Origin: CAZCAC01 sp964496575
GTDB lineage: Bacteria; Planctomycetota; UBA1135; GCA-002686595
Length of the DNA stretch: 64,000 nt
Assembly (NCBI GenBank): GCA_964496575.1
Contig: CAZCAC010000023.1
Coordinates: forward strand, 1 to 64,000
Reading direction: 5' to 3'
In this document: positions 31,449 through 40,201 of the stretch, in pieces
Layout of the letters: the number at the start of each line of letters is the position of its first letter
How positions within the stretch are numbered: the first letter of the stretch is position 1
Program-made: the position numbers and the translations under genes
The notes under the pieces: generated by a model
Databases searched by the model: none
The model's input: only the letters and a program-made list of their open reading frames with translations
What the model was told of the DNA's origin: nothing

Positions 31449-34031
31449 ATGGCCACCACTGGGTATCGAGAGCGGGGCCGCAGCCGCGGTCCGCGCGGGA
31501 ACTGTCGTGCGTACGCACAAGGCGGCCGGATCGGCGCGCTGCCGTCCGGCCTGGGCCATGTCGCAGGCCTCTTCGTCGCCGTGGCTCTGGCGAGCTGCAG
31601 CAACTCCGGGAGCCCCACCGACGTCGACGGCGAGCCGGTGGGCGGAGGCGACGTGGGAGTATCGACCGGCCCGTACGACCCCGGTACACGGATGGCGGAC
31701 GTCGAGCTCGCGGCCCCCTCGCAGGCGGAGTTCTTCCTCCGGGCGACGCTGCCGGTGCCGCCGAACACCTTCCCGCGCGAGGAGGACGTCGACCTCTTCT
31801 CCTTCGTCTCTCCCGCTGAGGAGGTATTCCCCGCCCAGACCGAGATCGTCACCCGCTACTCCGTGCCCGAGGTGGGCGCGGACGTGCTGGAGGTGATCGC
31901 GCGGGTCCGGGCACCGGAGGGAACCCAGCCGGGCGATCGCCTCAAGTACGCGATCATCTGGGATCCCCACCTGCCGACCCCCCTGACCCTCTCCCCCGCG
32001 GTGGAGGAGCTGCTCGGGGACGCCGGCTCGGTGACGGCTAGCACCCGGGACGTCTTCGGCCACGTGTACACCGCCGACCTCCTCGCCAAGGTGCGCACGA
32101 GCTCGCCGGAGCTGCGGCGCTTCCGCGACGGGAACCACCTGCGACAGGTTCGCGCGCACGAGCTGCTGCTCGCCGAGAGTCCGGTCACGGGATCGCTGGG
32201 CACGCTGCCGCACCTGATGGGCATTCACTCCTACGTCACCTTCTACGACCAGGAGGAGTTCTTCGCCCTCGACCTGCGAGTGCACAACGGGGCGAGCGGA
32301 CTCAGTCCCTACACGGTGCTCGACGACCCGCTGAACGACGTCTACTTCGACTCCTTCCAGCTGCGCCTGCCCGAGGGCTGGAAGGTGCTCGTCGCCTTCC
32401 GTGACCCCTACTTCGGTGATCCGATCCCCGTGGGGGGCCGCGTCGCCTGGCCGATCGTCGAGCCGCTGTCGGACGACGACCTCCACCTGATGACCGTGCA
32501 GTCGCAGTTCGAGCGGCGGCTGGTGATCGCCAAGGATGATCCCGAGACGGTCGCGCGGGCGCGAGTCGCTCTGAACGAGGAGGGGCTGGCCTTCGTACGC
32601 CCGGCCAAGGGAGCCGATCCCGGCGAGAAGTGGTCCTGGTGGAATCGGGATACCGCGCGCTACTTCCCGCAGAACCTGCGCTTCCCCGATCTCTCCTTCC
32701 TCGGCGAGGACCACGAGGTTCGCGCCGCGCTGGCGCAGCGCTACGAGGCGCACCTGGAGGCCCTGGTGGACGGCACGACCGGTCCCTGGCCGATCGTCGA
32801 GGAGGTGATGGGCTGGTGCCACCCCTGGGGCCCCGCCTTCGGCGCGATGCACGGCGGTAGCGAGATCTTCCTCTTCGACGGGCTGCGCACGGCGAGTTCC
32901 GCTTCGCTCGAGGGGTACCGGCTCCACCAGCTCAGCCAGCGGATGTACACCTGCCGCCAGGACGTCACCCTCTACGAGGCGGACGGCACGGAGAGCCGGG
33001 TCGAGAACTGGGTCCGCACGGAGCCGGACAGCATCACCTACCTCCCGGTCTGGATCTTCCTCGTGCCGTACCTCTTCCTCGGCGACCCGCACGGCTTCGG
33101 CGACGCGCCGACGTTCCAGCAGGAGGCGGTGATCGCGCAGGGGCGGGAGCCCTACTACAGCGCGCTGATGCACGAGTATCAGCCGATCGACATCCAGCAC
33201 CTGGTGCGCTACACGCGTTCCTTGAAGACACTCGCCTGGCTCGGCAACGACGCGCTGGCCAAGGACGATCTCCGGATGCACGCGGAGCTGATGCGCTTCT
33301 CGTACAACCACCTGCCCCAGACCGAGGGTGGGAGCTCGATCGTGACGGGCATGTTCAGCGACATCGAGTTCGTGGCCAGCCACCTCGGCGAGGGGCTGGA
33401 CGTCACCCGCGGCGAGGGGTGGCTCACCGACACGGTCGTCGCGGCGTACCGCCTGGCCGACCCGGAGTGGCGCGCGGAGGTCTACCCCTGGTTCGGGGAG
33501 ATCGTCCAGCTCTTCTCGGACGGGCAGGAGAGCTGCTCGGGAGTGATCGGCTCGGTCCCCAACCACAACTGGTTCGACGCGCAGTACCGCTGCCGCCAGT
33601 CGATCAGCGCGGCGATCCTGGAGAACGGCCTGTGGGGTGTCCGCACCAGCGTCTACGCCGATCGCGATCCGGCGATGCTGGCGCAGCTGGACGAGCTCCT
33701 GCGCAAGACCTTCTACGCGATGATCTCGTCGACCTACTGGAACGACGTCGAGCACGCGCCGTACTTCCTGGTCGCCACGGGGCCCTACAACACCGACCTG
33801 CCCGGCTTCTGCGGCTACGTGCCCTCGGACGGGACGATGGGCTCGGACTCCTACCAGACGTGGTGCTCCTGCGCCTGGGGGTTCCGGCTGACCGGGGACT
33901 CGGGGTTCCTGACCCGGGCGACGGAGATGGCCGGCGGGGACCTGTGGTCCGACCTGGAGCAGGGAGGCTACGGCGAGCAGGAGAACCGGGCGGCCCTCCT
34001 GCTCCTCTGGCAGGAGATCCACGGCTACTGA
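31449..34031 (+). CDS. Large secreted lipoprotein of unknown function (tandem paralogue 2)
   Basis: An 860-residue paralogue of the preceding gene; roughly a third to a half of positions look alike by eye. The start is fixed by an AAGGAGGAGGT Shine-Dalgarno. The signal has an unusually long basic n-region (about 35 residues) before HVAGLFVAVALASCS, with the lipobox Cys near 50. Shared blocks: TRDVFGHVYTADLL, GTLPHLMGIHSYVTF, WCHPWGPAFGAMHGGSEIFL, HLVRYTRSLKTLAWLGND, ALAKDD and DAQYRCRQSISA. Conserved Trp, His, Asp and Glu in these blocks are the candidates for an active site. A perfect 12-bp hairpin follows the stop. Probably co-regulated with paralogue 1 and acting on the cell surface. Confidence 0.78.
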   Translation: MATTGYRERGRSRGPRGNCRAYAQGGRIGALPSGLGHVAGLFVAVALASCSNSGSPTDVDGEPVGGGDVGVSTGPYDPGTRMADVELAAPSQAEFFLRATLPVPPNTFPREEDVDLFSFVSPAEEVFPAQTEIVTRYSVPEVGADVLEVIARVRAPEGTQPGDRLKYAIIWDPHLPTPLTLSPAVEELLGDAGSVTASTRDVFGHVYTADLLAKVRTSSPELRRFRDGNHLRQVRAHELLLAESPVTGSLGTLPHLMGIHSYVTFYDQEEFFALDLRVHNGASGLSPYTVLDDPLNDVYFDSFQLRLPEGWKVLVAFRDPYFGDPIPVGGRVAWPIVEPLSDDDLHLMTVQSQFERRLVIAKDDPETVARARVALNEEGLAFVRPAKGADPGEKWSWWNRDTARYFPQNLRFPDLSFLGEDHEVRAALAQRYEAHLEALVDGTTGPWPIVEEVMGWCHPWGPAFGAMHGGSEIFLFDGLRTASSASLEGYRLHQLSQRMYTCRQDVTLYEADGTESRVENWVRTEPDSITYLPVWIFLVPYLFLGDPHGFGDAPTFQQEAVIAQGREPYYSALMHEYQPIDIQHLVRYTRSLKTLAWLGNDALAKDDLRMHAELMRFSYNHLPQTEGGSSIVTGMFSDIEFVASHLGEGLDVTRGEGWLTDTVVAAYRLADPEWRAEVYPWFGEIVQLFSDGQESCSGVIGSVPNHNWFDAQYRCRQSISAAILENGLWGVRTSVYADRDPAMLAQLDELLRKTFYAMISSTYWNDVEHAPYFLVATGPYNTDLPGFCGYVPSDGTMGSDSYQTWCSCAWGFRLTGDSGFLTRATEMAGGDLWSDLEQGGYGEQENRAALLLLWQEIHGY

Positions 34032-34044
34032 TCCGCCCGGAGTC

Positions 34045-34071
34045 GGTTTCTGCGCGTGGCGCGCAGAAACC
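34045..34071 (+). terminator. Perfect 12-bp hairpin after the second lipoprotein gene
   Basis: GGTTTCTGCGCG, loop TGG, CGCGCAGAAACC, beginning 14 bases after the stop codon. No T-run follows. It is the strongest perfect stem in the window and separates the lipoproteins from the next gene. Confidence 0.6.
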
Positions 34072-34202
34072 AGGCTCGGAGGGCACTGAGGTCGGCGAGA
34101 ATCGTGTTCTGAACGGTCTGTCGACCGGTCGAGTGGCGGGCGTCGGCCCGCGCTCCGAGGCAGCTCTTGATCGGCGGCGGGAGCCCTGCGATCTTCTGCG
34201 CG

Positions 34203-35729
34203 ATGCTCCCCCGCCGACCCGCCTGGTCACGAGCCTCGCTCGTGGCGCTCTGCTTCTGCCTGGCGCTCGGGGCGGCGTGCGTCCGCACGCCGGAGCGCGA
34301 CGGAGAGGGTCGCGGCGTCCTGGTCATCGCCATCGACTCCCTGCGGGCGGATCACTTCGGTCTCTACGGCTACGATCGCGAGACCACGCCGACGCTCGAC
34401 GCCCTGGCCCGGGAGGGCATCTGGTTCCCGGCGACCTTCGCGGCGACGCCCGAGCTGATCCCCGCCCACGCCGGCCTCCTCACCGGCTGTGATCCGCGCA
34501 TCGCCCGCCAGCCCACCCCGGAGGGTGGGGGCTTCCTGTCGCTGGGCCGCAAGTGGAAGATCCCGCCGACCGCCCCCTCGCTGGCGGTGGAGTTCCTCGC
34601 CTCCGGCTACGCGACCGCCGCCTTCGTCGACCACGCCTGGCTGGCTCCGGAATACGGCTTCCGGAGCGGATTCGAGGACTACGCTTCGTTCCAGGGAGGA
34701 GCTCCCCTCGAACCCCACGACTTCGGCGCGACGGGCATCGGCCGCGACCTCCTGAACTGGCTGGGAACGGTGGAGCGCGACCGGAGCTGGTTCGCCTACC
34801 TGAACGTCAACGACCTCGAGCGGGGCGTGCGCGGCACCAATCCGCGCTGGGACACCTTCTTCGAGCCCCGCCCCGAGCTGTCCCAGGTGCCGCCGGTCTC
34901 GCGCGCCTTGCGCGCGTACTTCGCCATTCCCCAGCGGCTGTGGCCCGGCGGTCAGCAGACCGTCGGTGAGCTGGAGGCGCGCTACGACGGCTCGCTGCGG
35001 TTGCTCGACGGCAAGCTCGCGCGATTCTTCGCCCAGCTGGACCGACTCGGTCGTCTGAAGGAGACCACCATCTGCATCGTGGGGACCTACGGCATCGGTT
35101 TCGGCGAGGCCGGGCTGTACCTCGACCACGGCACGCTCTCGGACGTGGACCTGTCGGTGCCGTGGATCCTGCGCCCGGCGGCGTCGATCGAGGTCCCGCG
35201 GAGGGTTCGCGGCGGCGGGGTGGCCAGCACCATCGACGTCGCGCCGACCCTGCTCGACCTCGCGGGGATCGCCATCCCTCTCGGCATGCACGGCCACTCC
35301 CAGCTCCCCGCGCTCGGTCGCGACGGCGGGGCGGTGCGCGAGTACGCCTACTCCTCGGGAGGGTTGAATCGCGGCTTCGCGGTGCACGACGATCGGTACA
35401 GCTATCAGTACGTCACCCCCGCCGCCAACGGCAACAGCGACCTGGTGGCCTCCTGGTACGGCCGCCCGACGATCCCTCCGGGCCACCGCCGCGAGTACCT
35501 GCGCGACCGCCGGAGCGACTCGGGGCCGGGGGACCTGACCCCTCCCGCGACCGACCCCGACCGCTCCCGTCTGCTGCGCCTCAAGGGCGAGAAGTGGTTC
35601 GAGTGGATGGAGCACGCGCGTTACGCGTTGCACGATCCGCCGTGGCTGGAGGAGCCGCTGGCGGAGGAGATCTGGTCGGAGCTGGAGGAGCGGGGGTTGA
35701 TCGCGCCGAGGAGAGGGGCGCAGAGGTAG
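34203..35729 (+). CDS. Sulfatase/alkaline-phosphatase-fold lipoprotein, active site degenerate
   Basis: A 508-residue lipoprotein (signal VALCFCLALGAAC, lipidated Cys26) with a sulfatase-like fold: VLVIAIDSLRADHFGLYGYD (39-58), TPTLDALAREGIWF, then TPELIPAHAGLLTG where sulfatases have C/S-x-P-S-R. The nucleophile position is Leu85 and the Arg position is His89. The late metal motif, normally SDHGE, is replaced by GTYGIGFGEAG. Catalysis by the normal mechanism is therefore unlikely, although IDVAPTLLDLAGI and other fold markers persist over the full length. ATG 34203 is chosen for its lipoprotein signal; a TTG at 34167 would add 12 residues. It follows the two unknown lipoproteins on the same strand but behind a strong hairpin. 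Confidence 0.75.
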   Translation: MLPRRPAWSRASLVALCFCLALGAACVRTPERDGEGRGVLVIAIDSLRADHFGLYGYDRETTPTLDALAREGIWFPATFAATPELIPAHAGLLTGCDPRIARQPTPEGGGFLSLGRKWKIPPTAPSLAVEFLASGYATAAFVDHAWLAPEYGFRSGFEDYASFQGGAPLEPHDFGATGIGRDLLNWLGTVERDRSWFAYLNVNDLERGVRGTNPRWDTFFEPRPELSQVPPVSRALRAYFAIPQRLWPGGQQTVGELEARYDGSLRLLDGKLARFFAQLDRLGRLKETTICIVGTYGIGFGEAGLYLDHGTLSDVDLSVPWILRPAASIEVPRRVRGGGVASTIDVAPTLLDLAGIAIPLGMHGHSQLPALGRDGGAVREYAYSSGGLNRGFAVHDDRYSYQYVTPAANGNSDLVASWYGRPTIPPGHRREYLRDRRSDSGPGDLTPPATDPDRSRLLRLKGEKWFEWMEHARYALHDPPWLEEPLAEEIWSELEERGLIAPRRGAQR

Positions 35730-35731
35730 CG

Positions 35732-35869
35732 GAGATCGCGGCGGCCGTTAAGCACGGGGGGCGGGCGCCGCGGGGGGGGGGGGGGGGGGNNNNNNNNNNT
35801 TTCCGGGGGGTATCATCCCACTCTCCCCCCCCCCCCGGGGTTTCCATTGCTATTAACCGCCGCGATCTC
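35732..35869. repeat. Long inverted repeat flanking the assembly gap
   Basis: GAGATCGCGGCGG (35732-35744) is inverted as CCGCCGCGATCTC (35857-35869), with TTAA next to each arm on the inside. Inside lie an 18-base G run (35772-35789) on one side of the gap and a 12-base C run (35825-35836) on the other, which could extend the stem. It sits between convergent genes and is probably a very stable bidirectional terminator. Confidence 0.6.
35790..35799. other. Assembly gap (10 N)
   Basis: Ten N bases directly after the 18-base G run. The true length is unknown. The surrounding inverted repeat and homopolymers explain why the assembly or sequencing failed here. Neither neighbouring gene is cut by the gap. 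Confidence 0.95.
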
Positions 35870-35889
35870 TGCTTGCTCCGCGTCTCTTC

Positions 35890-37410
35890 CTACCCGAACT
35901 TGATCCCCTGCGCCAACGGCAGCTCCGTCGAGTAGTTGATCGTATTGGTCTGTCGGCGCATGTAGGCCTTCCACGAGTCCGAGCCCGACTCACGGCCGCC
36001 GCCGGTCTCCTTCTCGCCGCCGAACGCGCCACCGATCTCGGCGCCCGAGGTGCCGATGTTGACGTTGGCGATGCCGCAGTCCGAACCGGTCGCCGAGAGG
36101 AACCGCTCGGCGGAGAGGACGCTCCTGGTGAAGATCGCCGACGAGAGCCCCTGCGGGACGTCGTTGTGCTTGGCGATCGCGTCGTCGAGGTCCTTCACGG
36201 GGATGATGTAGAGGAGCGGCGCGAAGGTCTCCTCCTGCACCGTCTCGTAGTGGTTCTCGACCTTCATCACCGTCGGCACCACGAAGTTCCCGCCGGCGAG
36301 GTTGCCCTCCATCGTCGCGCGGTCGCCGCCGCAGAGCAGCTGGCCACCCTCCGCCTTCACCGCGGCGATCGCCTTCATCATGTCCTCGACCGCACCGTCG
36401 TCGATCAGCGGACCGCAGAGCGTGTTCTGGTCCATCGGATCACCGATCGGGATGTCCTGGTAGGCGCGCTGCAGGCGCGAGACGAACTCGTCCGTCAGGC
36501 TCTCGTGGATCAGGATCCGGCGCGTCGAGGTGCAGCGCTGGCCGGCGGTCCCCACCGCGCCGAACAGCGTCGCGTGCAGCGCCATGTCGATGTCCGCGTC
36601 GTCCATCACGATGATCGCGTTGTTCCCGCCCAGCTCGAGGATCGTCCGGCCGAAACGTCCCGCGACCGTCGAGGCGACGCTGCGGCCCACGTTCGTCGAG
36701 CCGGTGAAGGAGATCAGCGGCAGCCGCTTGTCGTCGAGCATCTGCTGGCCGACGTTGCGGCCCGAGCCGACCACCAGCGTCGCCAGCGCGCCGAGGCCCT
36801 CCGCCTCGAGCACCGGCCGCACCACGTTGGTCAAGCCGACGCCGCACAGCGGCACCGAGCTCGCCGGCTTCCAGACGCAGGAGTCGCCACAGATCCAGGC
36901 GAGCATCGAGTTCCAGCCCCATACCGCCATCGGGAAGTTGAAGGCGGTGATGATCCCGACCGCGCCGAGCGGGTGCCACTGCTCGCGCATCGCGTGCCCC
37001 GGGCGCTCGGAGTGCATCGACAGGCCGTAGAGCATCCGCGACTGCCCGACCGCGAAGTCGGCGATGTCGATCACTTCCTGCACCTCGCCCCAACCCTCCT
37101 GGACGATCTTGCCCATCTCCAGGGTGATCAGCCGGCCGAGCGCGTCCTTCTTCTCGCGGATCGCCTCGCCGGCCAGGCGCACGATCTCGCCGCGCTTCGG
37201 GGCGGGGATCTCGCGCAGCTTCAGGAACGCCTCGTGCGCGGCGGCGATGCAGGTCTCGTAGTCCTCGGCGGACGCCTGGCGGACCTGCGCGATCCGCTCG
37301 CCGGTCGCGGGGTTCACGCTGTCGAGAAGCTCGCCCTTGGTGTCGAGCCACTCGCCGTTGTAGGCGCCGGAGTTGACCGCTTCGATACCGAGTTCCTTGA
37401 GGAATTCCAT
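35890..37410 (-). CDS. Aldehyde dehydrogenase, ALDH7 (antiquitin)-like
   Basis: NAD(P)-dependent aldehyde dehydrogenase of 506 residues. It has AFNFPMAVWGWN near 156, FTGSTNVGRSV (cofactor fold), general base Glu259 in LELGGNNA and catalytic Cys293 in GQRCTSTRR. The C-terminal RESGSDSWKAYMRRQ and LPLAQGIKFG are hallmarks of the ALDH7 group, whose members oxidise alpha-aminoadipate semialdehyde (piperideine-6-carboxylate) in lysine breakdown or related semialdehydes. Substrate is inferred from family only. ATG 37410 is chosen over a longer frame that lacks homology. The gene follows the glycosylasparaginase by 110 bases and may be co-transcribed with it. Confidence 0.92.
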   Translation of the reverse strand: MEFLKELGIEAVNSGAYNGEWLDTKGELLDSVNPATGERIAQVRQASAEDYETCIAAAHEAFLKLREIPAPKRGEIVRLAGEAIREKKDALGRLITLEMGKIVQEGWGEVQEVIDIADFAVGQSRMLYGLSMHSERPGHAMREQWHPLGAVGIITAFNFPMAVWGWNSMLAWICGDSCVWKPASSVPLCGVGLTNVVRPVLEAEGLGALATLVVGSGRNVGQQMLDDKRLPLISFTGSTNVGRSVASTVAGRFGRTILELGGNNAIIVMDDADIDMALHATLFGAVGTAGQRCTSTRRILIHESLTDEFVSRLQRAYQDIPIGDPMDQNTLCGPLIDDGAVEDMMKAIAAVKAEGGQLLCGGDRATMEGNLAGGNFVVPTVMKVENHYETVQEETFAPLLYIIPVKDLDDAIAKHNDVPQGLSSAIFTRSVLSAERFLSATGSDCGIANVNIGTSGAEIGGAFGGEKETGGGRESGSDSWKAYMRRQTNTINYSTELPLAQGIKFG

Positions 37411-37520
37411 GGGGCTTGGTGGGGTGGAGGCCGGGTGTCGGGAAATCGAGGCGTGGCAAGATACCGGGCCGCGCTCACGGTGGGAAGCCGAGGCGTGGCA
37501 TTCCCACACCGCCGCTCGGC

Positions 37521-38441
37521 TCAGCCCTGGACCCGCTCCGCCCGGTGCCGCTCGATCCCGCCGCTCGCCGCGCTCCAGAGCCAGTAGCTGTCGTGCTCTT
37601 CGGCGCCGGGGGTACTGACCACGTGGACCCGCCCCCCCCGGTCGAGCGCGTGGATCACCACCGGGCCGAGGTAGCCGCCGGTGAGCGCGCGCAGGTCATC
37701 GAGCGCCTCGCCGACCGCCTCCTCCAGGGTCGCGCCGCGCGAGAGGGAACGGATCACCGACACGGCGGTGCCGGCGCGGATCGTCATCTCGCCGGTGTGC
37801 GTACAGGCGCAGGCGCCCCAGCGGTCGTGGGCGTAGAGGCCGGCGCCGACCACCGGCGAGTCACCCAGGCGGCCGGGGTACTTGTACGCCCACCCCGAGG
37901 TGCTGCTGCCGGCGGCGATCCTCCTCCCGGCGTCGACCGCCAGGAAGACGGTGGTGTCGCGCGCGCCGCCCGGGTGCGCCGTGGGCCAGCTGAGCGGGGC
38001 GAGCGGGGCTCCGGCGAGGTCCGCGGGAGCGTGTTCCCGGGCCCAGCGGCGGTAGCGCCGCCCGGCCTCCTCGGTGAGCAGCTCCTCGCGCTCGAAGCCG
38101 CACTCGGCCGCGAAGCGCTCCGCCCCCTCCCCGACCAGGAAGACGTGCGGCAGCTCCTCCATCACCCGCCGGGCGAGGGCGTGGACGTGCAGGATCCCGC
38201 GGACCGCCCCCACCGCGCCGGCGCGGCAGCCGGTGCCGTCGACGACCGCCGCGTCGCATTCCATCACCCCGAGCAGGTTCGGGTCGCCGCCGCGCCCGAC
38301 GTGGCGGACGCGCGCGTCCGCCTCGACCGGGGCGATCCCCGCCGCGATCGCGTCGAGGGCGGAGCGCCCCGCCCGGAGCGCCTCGACCGCGGCGGGCATC
38401 CCCACCTCGCCGAGCACGTTGGCGAGCACGATTTCACCCAC
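37521..38441 (-). CDS. N4-(beta-N-acetylglucosaminyl)-L-asparaginase (glycosylasparaginase)
   Basis: N-terminal nucleophile hydrolase of 306 residues that cleaves the GlcNAc-Asn bond of glycoasparagines; some relatives hydrolyse asparagine or isoaspartyl peptides. Autoproteolysis should occur at Asp162-Thr163 in ARDTTVF, making Thr163 the nucleophile. The following AAGSSTSGWAYKYPGRLGD and PVVGAGLYA closely match human and bacterial aspartylglucosaminidases, and THTGE is also present. GTG 38441 is chosen because GGAGG lies 10 bases upstream; GTG 38468 has none. No signal peptide is evident. It is divergent from the ettA-like gene. Confidence 0.88.
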   Translation of the reverse strand: MGEIVLANVLGEVGMPAAVEALRAGRSALDAIAAGIAPVEADARVRHVGRGGDPNLLGVMECDAAVVDGTGCRAGAVGAVRGILHVHALARRVMEELPHVFLVGEGAERFAAECGFEREELLTEEAGRRYRRWAREHAPADLAGAPLAPLSWPTAHPGGARDTTVFLAVDAGRRIAAGSSTSGWAYKYPGRLGDSPVVGAGLYAHDRWGACACTHTGEMTIRAGTAVSVIRSLSRGATLEEAVGEALDDLRALTGGYLGPVVIHALDRGGRVHVVSTPGAEEHDSYWLWSAASGGIERHRAERVQG

Positions 38442-38523
38442 GGCGGTGCGGCCTCCACCGCGCCCCACCGCCGATCGCGGAAAGAAGGTTCGGCTGCCCC
38501 CTTTCCCCCGCTCCAGCCATCTC

Positions 38524-38529
38524 TATCCT
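38524..38529 (+). promoter_or_regulatory. Putative -10 box (TATCCT) of the ettA-like gene
   Basis: CTCTATCCTG ends 10 bases before ATG 38540. A start site 6-7 bases downstream of the box would leave a leader of only about four bases, and no Shine-Dalgarno is visible. A leaderless or near-leaderless message is possible. Confidence 0.35.
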
Positions 38530-38539
38530 GTTTCGCCCC

Positions 38540-40201
38540 ATGGCCGAAAGAATCATCTACCAGGTCCAGGACCTGCGCAAGCACTACGGGCAGGACGAGA
38601 TCCTCAAGGGGATCTCCCTCTCCTTCTACGAGACCGCCAAGATCGGCGTGATCGGTCGCAACGGCGCCGGGAAGTCGACGCTGCTCTCGATCATCGCCGG
38701 CGAGGACACGAAGTTCGACGGCATCGCCAAGCCGACCGGCGACGACATCAAGATCGGCTACCTCTCGCAGGAGCCGCCCCTGAACGACGACCTCGACGTG
38801 ATGGGCAACCTGCGGGAGGCGATGGCCCCGTTGCTCGCGATCCACGAGCGCTACGACGAGCTCTGCCTGGACATGGAGGGGCACGAGGAGGAGTTCACGC
38901 GACTCCAGGACCAGATGGAGCACCACGACATCTGGGAGCTGGAGAGCCGGCTGGAGCAGGCGGCCACGGCGCTCTGCCTGCCGCCTCCGGACGCGGCCGT
39001 GAAGGTGCTCTCCGGTGGGGAGCGGCGCCGCGTCGCGCTGTGCAAGCTGCTGCTGGAGCAGCCCGACATCCTGCTGCTCGACGAGCCGACGAACCACCTC
39101 GACGCCACCACCGTCGAGTGGCTCGAGCTGCACCTGAAGCTGTACCCGGGGATGGTCATGCTGGTCACCCACGACCGCTACTTCCTCGACAACGTCGTCG
39201 GCTGGATGCTGGAGATCGATCGCGGCAAGGGGATCCCGTACGAGGGGAACTACACCCAGTTCCTCGAGGCGAAGCAGAAGAAGCTGAACACCCAGCGCCA
39301 GGCGGAAGCGCGCACCGAGAAGGCGTACAAGCGCGAGCTGGAGTGGGTCCGCCAGACCCCCGCCGCCCGCCGCGGCCGCGCCAAGGCTCGCCTGAACCGC
39401 TTCAAGGAGCTGCAGGAGGCGCGCGCCGGCGCGCAAGCCGAGGCGGTCGAGTTCCGCATTCCGCCGGGCCCCCGCCTCGGCGACAAGGTGCTCATCGCGC
39501 GCGGCGTGAAGAAGGCCTTCGGCGATCGCGTGCTGATGGACGACCTCGACTTCGAGGTGCGTCCCGGAGCGATCGTCGGCGTGATCGGCGCCAACGGCAT
39601 GGGCAAGTCGACGTTGATGAAGATGATCATGGGCACCGAGCCCTGGGACGACGGCACCATCGACATCGGCAAGACGGTGGAGCTCAGCTACGTCGACCAG
39701 TCGCGCACGGTGCTGGACGACGACGAGTCGGTCTACGACAACATCACCGAGGGGAACGAGCAGCTGGCGTTCGACGGCAAGACGATCGACGGCCGCGCGT
39801 TCGTGGCGCGGTTCAACTTCCGCGGCGAGGATCAGCAGAAGCTGGTGGGCCACTGTTCGGGCGGGATGCGCAACCGCGTGGTGCTGGCCAAGATGCTGAA
39901 GGAGCCGGCGAACCTGGTGATCCTCGACGAGCCGACCAACGACCTCGACCTCGACACCTTGCGGGTGCTCGAGGAGGCGATCGCCGAGTACCGCGGCTCG
40001 ATGATCATCGTGACGCACGACCGCTACTTCCTGAACCGGGTGGCCACGGACATCCTCGCCTTCGAAGGCGACGGCAAGGTCTTCTTCCATCGCGACGGCG
40101 ACTACGAGAGCTACCACGAGTGGCGGGAAGCGAACCGCGACCGCCTCGGTCTGGCCGGGGAGTCTAAGGCCGGGAAGTACGCGAAGCTGCTGCGGGACTA
40201 G
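38540..40201 (+). CDS. ettA: EttA-like ABC-F translational ATPase
   Basis: Soluble ABC-F protein of 553 residues, the normal EttA length, which binds the ribosomal E site and gates the first elongation steps according to the ATP/ADP ratio. Two ATPase domains: Walker A GRNGAGKST (39-47), signature LSGGERRRVAL, Walker B ILLLDEPTNHLD; then Walker A GANGMGKST, signature CSGGMRNRVVL and Walker B LVILDEPTNDLD. The linker contains the tRNA-interacting KAYKRELEWVRQTPAARRGRAK-like segment. The second signature is odd: Leu-Ser-Gly-Gly-Glu is Cys-Ser-Gly-Gly-Met. The assignment to EttA rather than another ABC-F subgroup rests on length and the arm region. Confidence 0.9.
   Translation: MAERIIYQVQDLRKHYGQDEILKGISLSFYETAKIGVIGRNGAGKSTLLSIIAGEDTKFDGIAKPTGDDIKIGYLSQEPPLNDDLDVMGNLREAMAPLLAIHERYDELCLDMEGHEEEFTRLQDQMEHHDIWELESRLEQAATALCLPPPDAAVKVLSGGERRRVALCKLLLEQPDILLLDEPTNHLDATTVEWLELHLKLYPGMVMLVTHDRYFLDNVVGWMLEIDRGKGIPYEGNYTQFLEAKQKKLNTQRQAEARTEKAYKRELEWVRQTPAARRGRAKARLNRFKELQEARAGAQAEAVEFRIPPGPRLGDKVLIARGVKKAFGDRVLMDDLDFEVRPGAIVGVIGANGMGKSTLMKMIMGTEPWDDGTIDIGKTVELSYVDQSRTVLDDDESVYDNITEGNEQLAFDGKTIDGRAFVARFNFRGEDQQKLVGHCSGGMRNRVVLAKMLKEPANLVILDEPTNDLDLDTLRVLEEAIAEYRGSMIIVTHDRYFLNRVATDILAFEGDGKVFFHRDGDYESYHEWREANRDRLGLAGESKAGKYAKLLRD

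Noticed and set aside
30432..34022. 1196-codon minus-strand open frame across both giant lipoprotein genes
   Set aside because: It is antisense to two genes with signals, a strong Shine-Dalgarno and mutual homology. Its translation is Arg/Pro/His-rich with no domain, as expected for a shadow frame in G/C-rich DNA.
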